NCBI RefSeq assembly: GCF_003609645.1
Contig: NZ_MCIB01000001.1
Location: forward strand, 310,001 to 374,000
Length of the DNA: 64,000 bases
DNA from: Thermohalobacter berrensis
GTDB taxonomy: Bacteria; Bacillota; Clostridia; Tissierellales; Thermohalobacteraceae
Reading direction: 5' to 3'
Positions 23,636 through 32,542 of the stretch are shown in pieces (the first letter of the stretch is position 1; each line of letters opens with the position of its first letter). Position numbers and translations under genes: made by a program. The notes below the pieces were generated by a model. That model had not been told where the DNA came from, ran no database searches, and saw nothing but the letters and a program-made list of their open reading frames with translations.

Positions 23636-24805
23636 CTACCTCATCAATAAGGTTAAGTTCCCGGCTCCTATAATTATGGATATTGAAATAAAGAACATTA
23701 CACCTACTGAAGTAACTGTAGCAAAGATTAGGAAAATCGAATTGCTAATCTCATTAAGACAATCAACAATTTTACTATCTGAAATGGGTTCAATTACTAC
23801 ACATACAACTTTATATATTAATATCAAAGACAATAACTTTATTATTGGAATAATACACACTATAAAAAGAGCTATCAATCCTACAACTCCTACTGCATTT
23901 TTTAAAACCATTGAACATCCAACTACTGTATCCATAGCATCAGATATAAACCCACCAACAATTGGTATGAAGGAGTCAACTGCAAATTTAGCGGTTCTAA
24001 TTGTAAGACCATCAACTTTAGCAGTTGTAGCTCCCTGAATAGACATAACTCCAATAAATATTGTCATAGTAAATCCAATAATAGCAATAGATATTTGCCG
24101 TATTAAACTAGACAGTCTACTAATTTGTATTCTTTCAGACATTTTGCTTACTATACCTATAATTGCTGAAAAAAATATTAATGGTAATATAATATCTTTC
24201 ATAAGGGTACTAATAACACTTACTGCTCCTAAAATAATTGGTTGAAATAGTGCAGATGATGCAATTCCCCCAACAGCTACCAACAGAGTAATTAAGACAG
24301 GAAGTAAAGCTTGAATAAATACAACCATATCTTCTATTGCTTGCTTTCCTATACCCATACCTATAGTAAAACTTTTTATTGCTATAGATAATAATACTAG
24401 ATAACATACATAAAATGATAATTTGCTTATAGTATTTTTTTCAAATGCACTTTGCAAGTTAGTTAATATGGCAAAAATAATTGATAAAATCAATAGTTTC
24501 CCTAATAAGTATGAATTGGCTATAACTTCATTAAAAATTATCTTTAATATTCCTGTCAAAATTTCTTCAACATTTATAACTTGTTCTCCCTTGATTAATG
24601 AAATTATAAATTGTTTAAATTGTATTTTTGGTAGATATTGATTGCTAGTATTATTAATTTCTACAATCAATTTTTGTAATTCATCCAATCTTAGGTTTTT
24701 TAATTGTTCATCAATAATTTTTTCAGTATTGTCTATATCATCACAAAAAACAATAGAAGGTAAAATAAGAATTAAAGTTAAAATAAGAATAGTTTTTCTT
24801 AACAT
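23636..24805 (-). CDS. spoIIIAE: Stage III sporulation protein AE
   Basis: The large polytopic subunit of the mother-cell channel, 389 residues. It starts with a signal peptide-like segment, then about 70 soluble residues (IIDEQLKNLRLDELQKLI, EILTGILKIIFNEV), then eight or so membrane helices. The family segment TAKFAVDSFIPIVGGFISDAMDTVVGCS is well preserved. ATG at 24805 fits AGGTG eight bases upstream. 24811 is an alternative. A plus-strand open frame of 139 codons across the 3' end is only a shadow. Confidence 0.93.
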   Translation of the reverse strand: MLRKTILILTLILILPSIVFCDDIDNTEKIIDEQLKNLRLDELQKLIVEINNTSNQYLPKIQFKQFIISLIKGEQVINVEEILTGILKIIFNEVIANSYLLGKLLILSIIFAILTNLQSAFEKNTISKLSFYVCYLVLLSIAIKSFTIGMGIGKQAIEDMVVFIQALLPVLITLLVAVGGIASSALFQPIILGAVSVISTLMKDIILPLIFFSAIIGIVSKMSERIQISRLSSLIRQISIAIIGFTMTIFIGVMSIQGATTAKVDGLTIRTAKFAVDSFIPIVGGFISDAMDTVVGCSMVLKNAVGVVGLIALFIVCIIPIIKLLSLILIYKVVCVVIEPISDSKIVDCLNEISNSIFLIFATVTSVGVMFFISISIIIGAGNLTLLMR

Positions 24806-24817
24806 CTTCATCTCACC

Positions 24818-25204
24818 TTATGGTAATATTTTTAATATTAACTCTAATAATGCCATCAAAATTGGTACAGATAGGACTATTATTAATACCTTTCCAGCTA
24901 ATTCAATTTTTGAAGCTATGGCTTCTTCTCCGGCATCTCTTGAAACTTGAGCACCAAATTCTGCTATATAAGCTATCCCTATTACTTTAAGGATTGTTGA
25001 TAAATACATAAATTCTATATCTAATCTATTTGCAAGATTACTCATTACTCCGATTACGTACTTTAATTTACTTACTACAAAAAGGAAAATTATTAATCCT
25101 GTAACAATACTTATTTGTAACGCAATTTCTGGCTTTTGTTGCCTCAAAATAACTGCTATTACTGTAGCTATAATTCCTAAACCTACAATCTGAATTATTT
25201 CCAT
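24818..25204 (-). CDS. spoIIIAD: Stage III sporulation protein AD
   Basis: A 128-residue membrane protein with four predicted helices, starting EIIQIVGLGIIATVIAVI, with KPEIALQISIVTGLIIF and IGIAYIAEFGAQVSRDAGE as the family signature. I choose ATG at 25204, eight or so bases after GGGGAAG, because AD proteins start with an IVQIVGLG-like sequence. A GTG at 25219 overlaps the spoIIIAC stop. Function within the channel complex is not resolved in any organism as far as I know. Confidence 0.92.
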   Translation of the reverse strand: MEIIQIVGLGIIATVIAVILRQQKPEIALQISIVTGLIIFLFVVSKLKYVIGVMSNLANRLDIEFMYLSTILKVIGIAYIAEFGAQVSRDAGEEAIASKIELAGKVLIIVLSVPILMALLELILKILP

Positions 25205-25218
25205 AAGCATCTTCCCCA

Positions 25219-25416
25219 CTAATAAAGGTTAAATATAGTTCTAACATTTTCAAATAATTGACTTATTAGATTAATTACCATCATTAATACTACAATTATA
25301 CCTACCAATGAAGTCATCATAGCTTGCTCTTCTCTTCCAGCTCTAATTAGGACTTGATTTAAAACTGCAACCAAAATTCCTATGGCTGCTATTTTAAAAA
25401 TTAAACTTACATCCAT
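25219..25416 (-). CDS. spoIIIAC: Stage III sporulation protein AC
   Basis: A 65-residue protein of two membrane helices (IFKIAAIGILVAVLNQVLIR and TSLVGIIVVLMMVINLI) joined by AGREEQAM, which is the complete family pattern. It overlaps the spoIIIAD region by a TAGTG junction and follows spoIIIAB by 16 bases. Confidence 0.93.
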   Translation of the reverse strand: MDVSLIFKIAAIGILVAVLNQVLIRAGREEQAMMTSLVGIIVVLMMVINLISQLFENVRTIFNLY

Positions 25417-25432
25417 AAACTATATCTCCCTT

Positions 25433-25960
25433 CTATAAAAGTATTATTACAATAGCTAATCCGGTTAAGACACCTAAGTTTTTATATAGTTTTTCATTTT
25501 TCTTTTTCTTTTCTTCTGCTTCTTTTTGTTGTGTCTGTATTTGTTTTAAAACTAGTTTAAAATGTTTTTGTTGATCATCTCTATTTGAGCTTCCTAAAAC
25601 CCTTCCCAGCGATAAAATAATTTCAATATCTTCATCAATTAAATGGAGATTATTCTTTAAAATATCTTTTATATAAACAAAGCTATCATAAATATCGTAA
25701 ACTTTATTAGATTTTAAGTGATCTTTTATTTCTTTGAATATAAACGAAACTTTCTTATTTCCTTTTCTATATACATTATCAAGTGCTTCAGGTAATGGTG
25801 TAGCAGAATATATGACCTCGCTCTCTAACAATTGAATACAGTTTTGCAAAAATATTAGGTTATTTAATCTCTTTGAGTACCTACTGCCTAAGTAAAATCC
25901 AAAAAAACTACATGATATTACAATCATGAGACTGCCAATTATTTTTAGTATAAACAGCAT
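25433..25960 (-). CDS. spoIIIAB: Stage III sporulation protein AB
   Basis: A 175-residue protein with an N-terminal membrane helix, a GspF-like cytoplasmic helical domain (RLNNLIFLQNCIQLLESEVI, LSLGRVLGSSNRDDQQKHF) and a C-terminal helix (YKNLGVLTGLAIVIILL). It resembles the platform protein of type II secretion. I choose ATG at 25960 (MLFILKIIGS) to match known N termini. This start lies inside the 3' end of spoIIIAA by about 50 bases, an unusually long overlap. An upstream ATG at 26002 would lengthen it further. Confidence 0.9.
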   Translation of the reverse strand: MLFILKIIGSLMIVISCSFFGFYLGSRYSKRLNNLIFLQNCIQLLESEVIYSATPLPEALDNVYRKGNKKVSFIFKEIKDHLKSNKVYDIYDSFVYIKDILKNNLHLIDEDIEIILSLGRVLGSSNRDDQQKHFKLVLKQIQTQQKEAEEKKKKNEKLYKNLGVLTGLAIVIILL

Positions 25961-26999
25961 ATTTAAAATCACCGTCCAAGATAGATTTGAAATTATTCCC
26001 ATCTAATATATCTTTTATTGTTCCCACTCCTTTAGAATTATCTAATATTATAATTCTCTTAAAAATTTTTTCATTTATAATCTGCCTTAAATTTGGTTTG
26101 GTTTTTATATCATTTATGTTTTCACCGTGGACTGTTGCTATAATTTTTACACCTGCCTTTAAAGATTCATGTATCGCTTTTATATCTTTCTTGTCACCTA
26201 TTTCATCTGTTGCTATAACATAAGGGGACATAGCCCTTATTAAAATCATTATTCCATCATGTTTTTTACATCCATCTAAAATATCAGTTCTTGGACCTAA
26301 ATCATTTTGAGGTACCCCCTTAAAAACACCCCCTATTTCAGATCTTTCATCTACAACCCCTACCTTTAATCCTCTAAAATTTAATTTTGGTACACCTGTA
26401 CTGATATTCCGGACTAAATCCCTTAGTAATGTTGTTTTTCCACATTGAGGTGGAGAAACAATTAAAGTATTATAAATTGAATTGGGTTTTTTTATGATAT
26501 ATTTAATTACTTTATTAGATATCCCAACCTTTTCTCTTGCTATTCTTATATTTAATGAAGCAATTTCTTTTATAATTTCTATCCCTTTTTCTCCATAAAC
26601 TGTTTTTCCTGTAATTCCAATTCGATGTCCTCCTTTAATTGTTATAAAACCTCTTTTTATATCATCTTCTACTGCATAAACTGAGTAATTACACAATAGT
26701 CTAAAAGTTTTTTTAATATTTTCTTCTGTTACTATGTAACTATCTCTATCTCTTTCATTTAACTTACCTCTTTTATCTAAAAAATAATCTGACCCTTCCA
26801 AACATATCATTAGAGGTCTTCCAATCCTTAATCTGATTTCTTCAACCTTGTCTTTAACTCTTTTGGGAATTTTATCCATGATTTTTGCTATATCACTATC
26901 TAGTAATTCTAGTATTTCTTTATATTTAGTAGGATTTCTCTGAAACTTACTATTCCCATAACTTTTTTTAAGAAAATTTGTATTCATTTGTTCCTTCAT
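25908..26999 (-). CDS. spoIIIAA: Stage III sporulation protein AA, secretion-type ATPase
   Basis: Cytosolic AAA/secretion ATPase thought to energise the SpoIIIA complex. The 363 residues include EEIRLRIGRPLMICLEG near the N terminus, Walker A VSPPQCGKTTLLRDL, VVDERSEIGG and the Walker B-like VIATDEIGD. The chosen ATG (26999) has GGAGGG seven bases upstream. The C-terminal tail after VGTIKDIL is longer than usual and runs about 50 bases into spoIIIAB. One extra T near 25965 would create a stop just before the AB start, so a natural extension and an indel are both possible. Confidence 0.92.
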   Translation of the reverse strand: MKEQMNTNFLKKSYGNSKFQRNPTKYKEILELLDSDIAKIMDKIPKRVKDKVEEIRLRIGRPLMICLEGSDYFLDKRGKLNERDRDSYIVTEENIKKTFRLLCNYSVYAVEDDIKRGFITIKGGHRIGITGKTVYGEKGIEIIKEIASLNIRIAREKVGISNKVIKYIIKKPNSIYNTLIVSPPQCGKTTLLRDLVRNISTGVPKLNFRGLKVGVVDERSEIGGVFKGVPQNDLGPRTDILDGCKKHDGIMILIRAMSPYVIATDEIGDKKDIKAIHESLKAGVKIIATVHGENINDIKTKPNLRQIINEKIFKRIIILDNSKGVGTIKDILDGNNFKSILDGDFKYAVYTKNNWQSHDCNIM

Positions 27000-27021
27000 A
27001 ACATGTCCCTCCTTATATATA

Positions 27022-27050
27022 TAAGTATTTATTTTTGATGTATAATATGC
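27022..27050 (-). promoter_or_regulatory. Candidate sigma-E promoter of the spoIIIA operon
   Basis: On the minus strand GCATATT (27044-27050) fits the sigma-E -35 fully. After 14 bases AATACTTA (27022-27029) matches the -10 CATACAnT only partly (ATAC core). The operon is sigma-E dependent in Bacillus. It sits between the upstream terminators and the spoIIIAA ribosome site. Confidence 0.45.
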
Positions 27051-27070
27051 CAATTTTATACATAAAAAAA

Positions 27071-27091
27071 ACACCCACTAATTGTGGATGT
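27071..27091 (-). terminator. Second terminator before spoIIIAA
   Basis: An 8-base stem ACATCCAC/GTGGGTGT with one G-T pair, a five-base loop and a run of eight T on the minus strand. It backs up the hairpin at 27151-27176 and insulates the spoIIIA promoter. Confidence 0.85.
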
Positions 27092-27150
27092 ATATAATTT
27101 ATTTACATTTTTATTTTGTGGTTTTTAATTATAGATTTTATTTAAAAAGA

Positions 27151-27176
27151 AAAACTGATGCCTACACATCAGTTTT
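27151..27176 (-). terminator. Terminator of the zinc-ribbon protein gene
   Basis: Perfect 10-base stem AAAACTGATG/CATCAGTTTT with a six-base loop, starting two bases after the stop codon, followed by T-rich sequence on the minus strand. Confidence 0.88.
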
Positions 27177-27177
27177 T

Positions 27178-27567
27178 CTAATTTTCGTCATCTTCATCAT
27201 TATATTCAGTTACTATTCTTTCGTGGCAATTAGGGCATTCAGTATCATCATCGATCATATCATCTTCTATATATAATATTTCATTACAATAAGGACATTC
27301 TAATTCAATATAATCTACATCATCGTCGTAAAAATCATATTCATCTTCAAAAATAGCTTCTTCAACATCTGCTAAATCTTCATCAATTACGTCTACATAA
27401 TTTTCTAATTCTAATTGTTCCTGTTCTAAGTCTGATATTGCATCTGCAAAATCCTCAAGGGCTTCAACAATATGTATTAATAATTTGCCCTCTTTAGTAT
27501 TTTGGTCTAGTTCTAATCCATCTGCAAGACCTTTTAAATAAGAAATTCGTTCATAAAGATAATCCAA
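27178..27567 (-). CDS. CD1247 N-terminal domain zinc-ribbon protein
   Basis: A 129-residue acidic protein typical of Clostridia. The N-terminal helical part starts YERISYLKGLADGLELD and continues with a Leu/Glu-rich coiled coil (about 35-65). After a strongly acidic linker, a C-terminal zinc ribbon has paired CPYC and CPNC motifs. Its function is not known. It lies between efp and the spoIIIA operon and is followed by two terminators, so it ends the efp-side transcription unit. Confidence 0.82.
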   Translation of the reverse strand: MDYLYERISYLKGLADGLELDQNTKEGKLLIHIVEALEDFADAISDLEQEQLELENYVDVIDEDLADVEEAIFEDEYDFYDDDVDYIELECPYCNEILYIEDDMIDDDTECPNCHERIVTEYNDEDDEN

Positions 27568-27610
27568 TTTCTCTCCTCCTCTACTGAGTCTTTCACAAAA
27601 ATATTATTTC

Positions 27611-28168
27611 CTAAACTCTAGATAAATACTCACCTGTTCTTGTATCAATTTTTATAGTATCACCTATATTAACAAAAAGTGGCACTTGGACAACTGCTCC
27701 AGTTTCAACCTTTGCTGGTTTAGTTCCCCCTGTGGCAGTATCTCCTTTTACTCCAGGGTCAGTTTCAACAACTTCAAGTTCTACGAAGTTAGGTGGATCA
27801 ACTTGGAAAGGCTTACCTTCATAAAACTTCATAATTGCAGTATCATTCTCTCTAATAAACTGTAGAGCATCCTTAACCTGTTCATAATTTAATGGTAGCT
27901 GTTCATATGTTTCTGTATCCATAAAATAATACAATTGTCCATCATTATATAAATATTGCATTTCCTTAGTTTCAATATGAGCCCTTGGGAATCTATCTGT
28001 AGGATTAAATGCCACTTCTTTTATAGCTCCTGTCTTTAAATTCTTTATTTTTGTCCTTACAAAAGCAGCTCCTTTACCTGGTTTTACATGTTGAAAGTCA
28101 ATTACTTGATAAATTTCTCCATCCATTTCAAATGTTAAACCTTTTCTAAAATCTCCTGCTGAAATCAT
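27611..28168 (-). CDS. efp: Elongation factor P
   Basis: A 185-residue, tRNA-shaped factor that relieves ribosome stalling at polyproline stretches. All three beta-barrel domains are visible: [20 protein letters not shown] with the modified-loop region [10 protein letters not shown], the central [13 protein letters not shown], and the C-terminal [23 protein letters not shown] lies eight bases before the ATG. The adjoining Xaa-Pro peptidase gene is a normal neighbour of efp in Firmicutes. Confidence 0.97.
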   Translation of the reverse strand: MISAGDFRKGLTFEMDGEIYQVIDFQHVKPGKGAAFVRTKIKNLKTGAIKEVAFNPTDRFPRAHIETKEMQYLYNDGQLYYFMDTETYEQLPLNYEQVKDALQFIRENDTAIMKFYEGKPFQVDPPNFVELEVVETDPGVKGDTATGGTKPAKVETGAVVQVPLFVNIGDTIKIDTRTGEYLSRV

Positions 28169-28184
28169 ATTATTACCTCCTACT

Positions 28185-29261
28185 CTAATTATTTATTTCT
28201 AATAATTGTTTTGTAGATTTAGATAAAACTTTGTATCCATCTTCAGTTACTAAAACTAAATCTTCAATTCTAACTCCACCAAAATTAGGTATATATATAC
28301 CTGGCTCATCGGTTATAATCATACCAGGTTGTAACTTTATCTTACCCATTTCATGTTGGCTAAGGGTTGGAAGTTCATGAACTTCAAGACCTACACCATG
28401 ACCTAACCCATGGCCAAATCTCTCACCATATCCATTATTAGTTATTATATCCCTAGCTATTTTATCTATTTCTAAGCCTGTTAATCCTGGTTTAATAGAT
28501 TTTAAAGCTTCCTGTTGAGCCTTTAAAACTATTTCATATATTTCTTTTTGTTTTTCGCTTGCCTTTCCCATAACAAAGGTTCTAGTCATATCAGAACAAT
28601 AACCCTTATATTTACACCCCATATCTATAGTAACAAAGTCGCCTTCTTCTATAACTTTTTCACTTGCAACACCATGTGGCATTGAAGACCTATAGCCAGA
28701 CGCTACAATAAAATCGAAGGAAGGTCCTTCAGCTCCATTTTTCCTCATAAAAAATTCTAATTCAAGGGCAACTTCTTTTTCAGTCATTCCAGTCTTTATA
28801 GTTTTTAATATGTACTCATATGCTTTATCAGTTAACTCAGCAGCCTTTTCTATTAATTTAATTTCTTCATTGTCTTTTATCATTCTAATTTTAGTTATAG
28901 TTCCTTTTAATGGAATTAATTCTATATCAGTAAGTTCTTCCTTTAGTTTATTAATAAATTGATATGTGGCAAAATCATCCTCAACGCCTAATTTTTTTAC
29001 ACCTAATTCTCTTAAAATATCGTATAATTTATAATCTTTACTAATTTTCTTAATTTCATAACCATCACATTGTTTATTGGCTTGCTCAGTATATCTAAAG
29101 TCTGTCGCAAAGATGTTTTTATTCTCTGTTATTATTACAAAACCTGTTGTACCTGTAAAGCCACTTAAATACCTCCTATTTTCAGGTTTGAATACTATAA
29201 CAGAATCTATATTTAATTCTTCAAATTTATCTCTTATTTTTTTTATTCTAATATTCATCAA
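28185..29261 (-). CDS. Xaa-Pro aminopeptidase, M24 family
   Basis: Cytosolic metallopeptidase that removes N-terminal residues before proline. The 358-residue protein has a creatinase-like N-terminal domain and a pita-bread catalytic domain. The five metal ligands are seen in [19 protein letters not shown] (two Asp), [14 protein letters not shown] (His), TDEPGIY (Glu) and GVRIEDLV (Glu). Two start codons in tandem (29261, 29258) make no practical difference. It lies 16 bases before efp and 10 bases after aroQ, so these genes form one unit. Confidence 0.92.
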   Translation of the reverse strand: MMNIRIKKIRDKFEELNIDSVIVFKPENRRYLSGFTGTTGFVIITENKNIFATDFRYTEQANKQCDGYEIKKISKDYKLYDILRELGVKKLGVEDDFATYQFINKLKEELTDIELIPLKGTITKIRMIKDNEEIKLIEKAAELTDKAYEYILKTIKTGMTEKEVALELEFFMRKNGAEGPSFDFIVASGYRSSMPHGVASEKVIEEGDFVTIDMGCKYKGYCSDMTRTFVMGKASEKQKEIYEIVLKAQQEALKSIKPGLTGLEIDKIARDIITNNGYGERFGHGLGHGVGLEVHELPTLSQHEMGKIKLQPGMIITDEPGIYIPNFGGVRIEDLVLVTEDGYKVLSKSTKQLLEINN

Positions 29262-29271
29262 ATTCCCCCTA

Positions 29272-29706
29272 TCACAATAATAAATCCCTTAAAGCTTCCA
29301 AAGCCAAAATATAACTATTGTATCCAAAACCAGATATTTGCCCAGTACATACAGATGCTATAACTGACTTGTTTCTAAAATGTTCCCTCGAATATATATT
29401 TGATAAATGTACTTCTATTACTGGAATTTTAAGAATTTCAATAGCATCCCTTATGGCAATACTATAATGGGTATAAGCACCAGGATTTATAACTACACCA
29501 TTATATCTTTCATAGGCTTCCTGTAGCTTAGTTATAATATCTCCTTCATTATTAGATTGATAAATGTCTATATTAAAATTTAATTCTTTTCCTTTTTGTA
29601 TAATTAAATTATTAATTTGTTCTAAATCTTTTGAACCGTAGATATTTTTATTACGTTTTCCTAGCATATTTAAATTAGGTCCATGTATTATTAATATATT
29701 TTCCAT
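29272..29706 (-). CDS. aroQ: 3-dehydroquinate dehydratase, type II
   Basis: Third enzyme of the shikimate pathway, converting 3-dehydroquinate to 3-dehydroshikimate. The 144-residue flavodoxin-like protein has IHGPNLNMLGKRNKNIYGS with the catalytic Tyr, NPGAYTHYSIAIRDA, and EVHLSNIYSREHFRNKSVIA, all type II signatures. aroK lies upstream of it. aroE is 15 kb away, on the far side of the pilus operon. Confidence 0.95.
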   Translation of the reverse strand: MENILIIHGPNLNMLGKRNKNIYGSKDLEQINNLIIQKGKELNFNIDIYQSNNEGDIITKLQEAYERYNGVVINPGAYTHYSIAIRDAIEILKIPVIEVHLSNIYSREHFRNKSVIASVCTGQISGFGYNSYILALEALRDLLL

Positions 29707-29821
29707 TATACCTAAACCCTTCCTGATTAACTTTCCTATTATATATTACCATAATTCCTATTATTTGAATAGAATTAACTTTATTTTTATGTAAAATAAA
29801 TTATTTATAAACTTATTAAAA

Positions 29822-30370
29822 CTAGTTTTTACAATTGTATATTTTTAATACTTCATCAGCTACTTTATTAATTGTCTTATTATCTATATTAATTACGTAA
29901 TCAGCACTATTATAATACAGATCATTTCTTTCTTTTAGTAATTTTTTTACTTTCCTTTCCCATTTCTCATTCCCTAATAAAGGTCTATTTACTGAAGATT
30001 TTTCTAAATTCATTAATATAGTTTCAATACTACCATTTAGTAAAAAAATTAGCCCATTCTCCTTTAAATACTTTATATTTTTATTATTAAGAATAATTCC
30101 CCCACCTGTTGATATAATTAAGTTTTTTTTATTATATATCTCTTTTACTATTTTTATTTCCTCATTTCTAAAAAATTTTTCACCATAAAGTTTAAATATT
30201 TCACTTATCTTTTTATTATTTTTCTTTTCGATTTCAATATCGATATCAATAAACTTCCTATTTGTAATTTCAGCCAAATATTTACCTACTGAAGTTTTTC
30301 CTGTACCCATAAACCCTATCAATACTATGTTCGGTTTTACCACTATATCACCAACCCAATCATTCGTCAT
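29822..30370 (-). CDS. aroK: Shikimate kinase
   Basis: Phosphorylates shikimate at O3 using ATP. The protein of up to 182 residues has Walker A LIGFMGTGKTSVGKYL, the substrate-binding DIDIEIEKK, and ISTGGGIIL. The ATG at 30370 overlaps the comFB stop (ATGA-like coupling). A GTG codon at VKPN, ten or so residues in, is an alternative start with a weak GGTGA before it. A link between aroK and a pilus cluster is also known in Proteobacteria, where aroK follows pilMNOPQ. Here it lies just past comFB at the end of the pil operon. Confidence 0.92.
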   Translation of the reverse strand: MTNDWVGDIVVKPNIVLIGFMGTGKTSVGKYLAEITNRKFIDIDIEIEKKNNKKISEIFKLYGEKFFRNEEIKIVKEIYNKKNLIISTGGGIILNNKNIKYLKENGLIFLLNGSIETILMNLEKSSVNRPLLGNEKWERKVKKLLKERNDLYYNSADYVINIDNKTINKVADEVLKIYNCKN

Positions 30371-30632
30371 TATGTCTAGGATTATCTGCTACTATTTTTA
30401 TTGCTTTAACTATTTCACGTATTATATCGGTTTCAAACTGGTTTTTTAATTCATTTATCTTAGCATATACCTCTCCTTTATATGTTACTACATATTTAGG
30501 TGGTAAATTATTTAAAGCAATTGCTGTAACATCTAATTTGCATTTTTCACATTTACATATTCCCTCTTGTTTTTCAATTATTTCCTCTACCTTTTTATGC
30601 ACTACAATCTCCATATAATTATGTAATTTCAT
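30360..30632 (-). CDS. comFB: ComFB family late competence protein
   Basis: A 90-residue protein of the ComFB family. It has NYMEIVVHKKVEEIIEKQEG, a four-Cys-like cluster in GICKCEKCKLDVTAIALNNL, and PPKYVVTYKGEVYAKI. Members of the family occur in Bacillus competence loci and in cyanobacteria, where they are linked to c-di-GMP or cyclic nucleotide signals and to type IV pili. The start at 30632 has GGAGG seven bases before it. It follows the VWA protein of the pilus operon by 24 bases, so a link to pilus function or DNA uptake is reasonable. Confidence 0.82.
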   Translation of the reverse strand: MKLHNYMEIVVHKKVEEIIEKQEGICKCEKCKLDVTAIALNNLPPKYVVTYKGEVYAKINELKNQFETDIIREIVKAIKIVADNPRHNDE

Positions 30633-30656
30633 AAATATACCTCCAAACATATATTT

Positions 30657-32516
30657 TTATCGTATTGCTGGAAGTGGATGTATTTTTACATTTAAATCAC
30701 TTACATATTCATCTAAAGTTATAGAATTTTTTATTGTTACAAGATCATTACTATATTGTTCATCAATATATGATTTAAATGTATAAACTAAAATATAATA
30801 ATCATCCATTTCTTCACTTTCATTAGAAATAAGAATATTATACACTTTCTCATTATCAATATCTTTTATTATTGATACTTGGATATCTTCAATCAACCGC
30901 TTACTTTCATCATTTACTGCATACACCTTTATATCTGGGGCATCAATAATTTCTATTTTTGGGTTACCTTCATTGTTTAAATGTAGAATAATATCAGAAT
31001 CTTTATTATATAATTCCATTAATATACCTAAATTAACATTAAATTCACTTACTACTTCTACAACACCTCCTTCACTCTCAAGAAAGTTATTATCAATCGT
31101 TTTTCCTTCTATATATATTCCATGCTTAATCATAGTATTTTCTATTTTACCATCAGGAGATACCTTAACTGTAAAACTTAATGCTGGGATTTGTAATGTA
31201 GATTCTGTCCCGTCAAAATCTATATATGTTAAAGTAGAAGAACTGTTTCCATTTTCATCAATACCTAAATTATATATTCCAACATTAATTGATTTAACCT
31301 TAATCCAAAACTCAATTGGATCTGCTGTAAACTTATTTGTTCCATAATCAAATTTATAAGTAATATCACCTATATACCCTGTTACAGTTTGTCCATCTGT
31401 TTCTAGATTGGCTGGTGTATCAATAACTTTTATACCATCAGGAAATCTTTCTTTAAAATATATGTTATGTATTACTAAATCACTATCTATAAAATTTGCA
31501 ATTTCCTTATATATTTCCTCTAATTCATTCCCATCTTTAGCTTCAAGGTAATTGCCTTCAGCAATTGATACAATCTCCTCTAATTTTTCCTTCCCTACAT
31601 CATCTCCAAATCCTACAACGTAAGATTTTATATTTAACTCTCCATTAGCAATTAATTCCTCAGTAACTTTTTTGGCATATTCAAAACCTTTTTTATTATT
31701 TTTATGACTCTTATAACTATCACCATAATCTAAATAGTAATCTCCCTTTCTTTTACTATATGACGTTGGATAGCCATCGGTCAATAGTATAATATACTTA
31801 TCTGCATCTTTATTTCTAGAATTTAATAATTTGTAGTAGGCTTTTCTTAACCCATCTCCAATATTGGTCGTGCCTCCAACCTCTAAATTTTCTATGTCAT
31901 TTATTAAATCTTCATATTGAGTAAATTCCTCATTATTTATTTTATATTTTGTTTTATCTGCTAATCTTGCAAAATCTTGTTCATTATATATATATTCTTG
32001 AGCGTAGTCACTATATGAAATAAGGGTTACTTTTACCTTTTCATTATCCTTTAATTTTACTAGAAAGTCTTTTGTAACTTTCTTAACAACATCTATTTTT
32101 TTCTCCTCATTATTTTCACTTTCGTCATTTTCATCATCTCTATCATCTTTATCTTTTTTCTTTTTGTTGCCTTTACTCCATTTTTTCTCTTTATTTTCTT
32201 TACCTTTCTCTTTATCAAAGTTTATTTCTTCATCCATACTATCTGATGTATCAATTACTAGAACGATTTCTTTATCTTTTATGTAATTTTCATAATCTAC
32301 ATTTTCAAGCGATAAATCTTTAGGTTGTATAGTGTAGTTTATATCAAATTCTTCGTTAACTTTAAATTGATTTTTATCTATAAATCTGATTACATTTATT
32401 GGAGCTTTTACATTATCAATTGTTTCTCCATGAATATGATTTAAACTAGTTAATATAAAGGTAAAAACTAAAAAAAAATACATTATGCTCTTTTTAAAGG
32501 GACTGTTAAATTTCAT
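30657..32516 (-). CDS. Secreted VWA-domain protein of the pilus operon
   Basis: A 619-residue protein with a signal peptide (about 10-33) and a von Willebrand factor A domain with a complete metal-ion site: VIDTSDSM (DxSxS), GGTTNIGDGL (Thr) and LLTDGYPTS (Asp). Between the first MIDAS strand and the next helix lies a very charged insertion of about 40 residues, rich in Lys, Glu and Asp. The rest is beta-rich, and no sortase motif or C-terminal membrane anchor is seen. As the last gene after the minor pilins it takes the place that PilY1/PilC-type tip adhesins take in Gram-negatives. A tip adhesin is my inference. GTG at 32525 is an alternative start. Confidence 0.78.
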   Translation of the reverse strand: MKFNSPFKKSIMYFFLVFTFILTSLNHIHGETIDNVKAPINVIRFIDKNQFKVNEEFDINYTIQPKDLSLENVDYENYIKDKEIVLVIDTSDSMDEEINFDKEKGKENKEKKWSKGNKKKKDKDDRDDENDESENNEEKKIDVVKKVTKDFLVKLKDNEKVKVTLISYSDYAQEYIYNEQDFARLADKTKYKINNEEFTQYEDLINDIENLEVGGTTNIGDGLRKAYYKLLNSRNKDADKYIILLTDGYPTSYSKRKGDYYLDYGDSYKSHKNNKKGFEYAKKVTEELIANGELNIKSYVVGFGDDVGKEKLEEIVSIAEGNYLEAKDGNELEEIYKEIANFIDSDLVIHNIYFKERFPDGIKVIDTPANLETDGQTVTGYIGDITYKFDYGTNKFTADPIEFWIKVKSINVGIYNLGIDENGNSSSTLTYIDFDGTESTLQIPALSFTVKVSPDGKIENTMIKHGIYIEGKTIDNNFLESEGGVVEVVSEFNVNLGILMELYNKDSDIILHLNNEGNPKIEIIDAPDIKVYAVNDESKRLIEDIQVSIIKDIDNEKVYNILISNESEEMDDYYILVYTFKSYIDEQYSNDLVTIKNSITLDEYVSDLNVKIHPLPAIR

Positions 32517-32542
32517 AGATTTCACCTCAAAAAAATAAAATA

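Noticed and set aside
23619-24038. A 139-codon plus-strand open frame opposite spoIIIAE
   Set aside because: It is the antisense shadow of a well-conserved spo gene, without a ribosome site.
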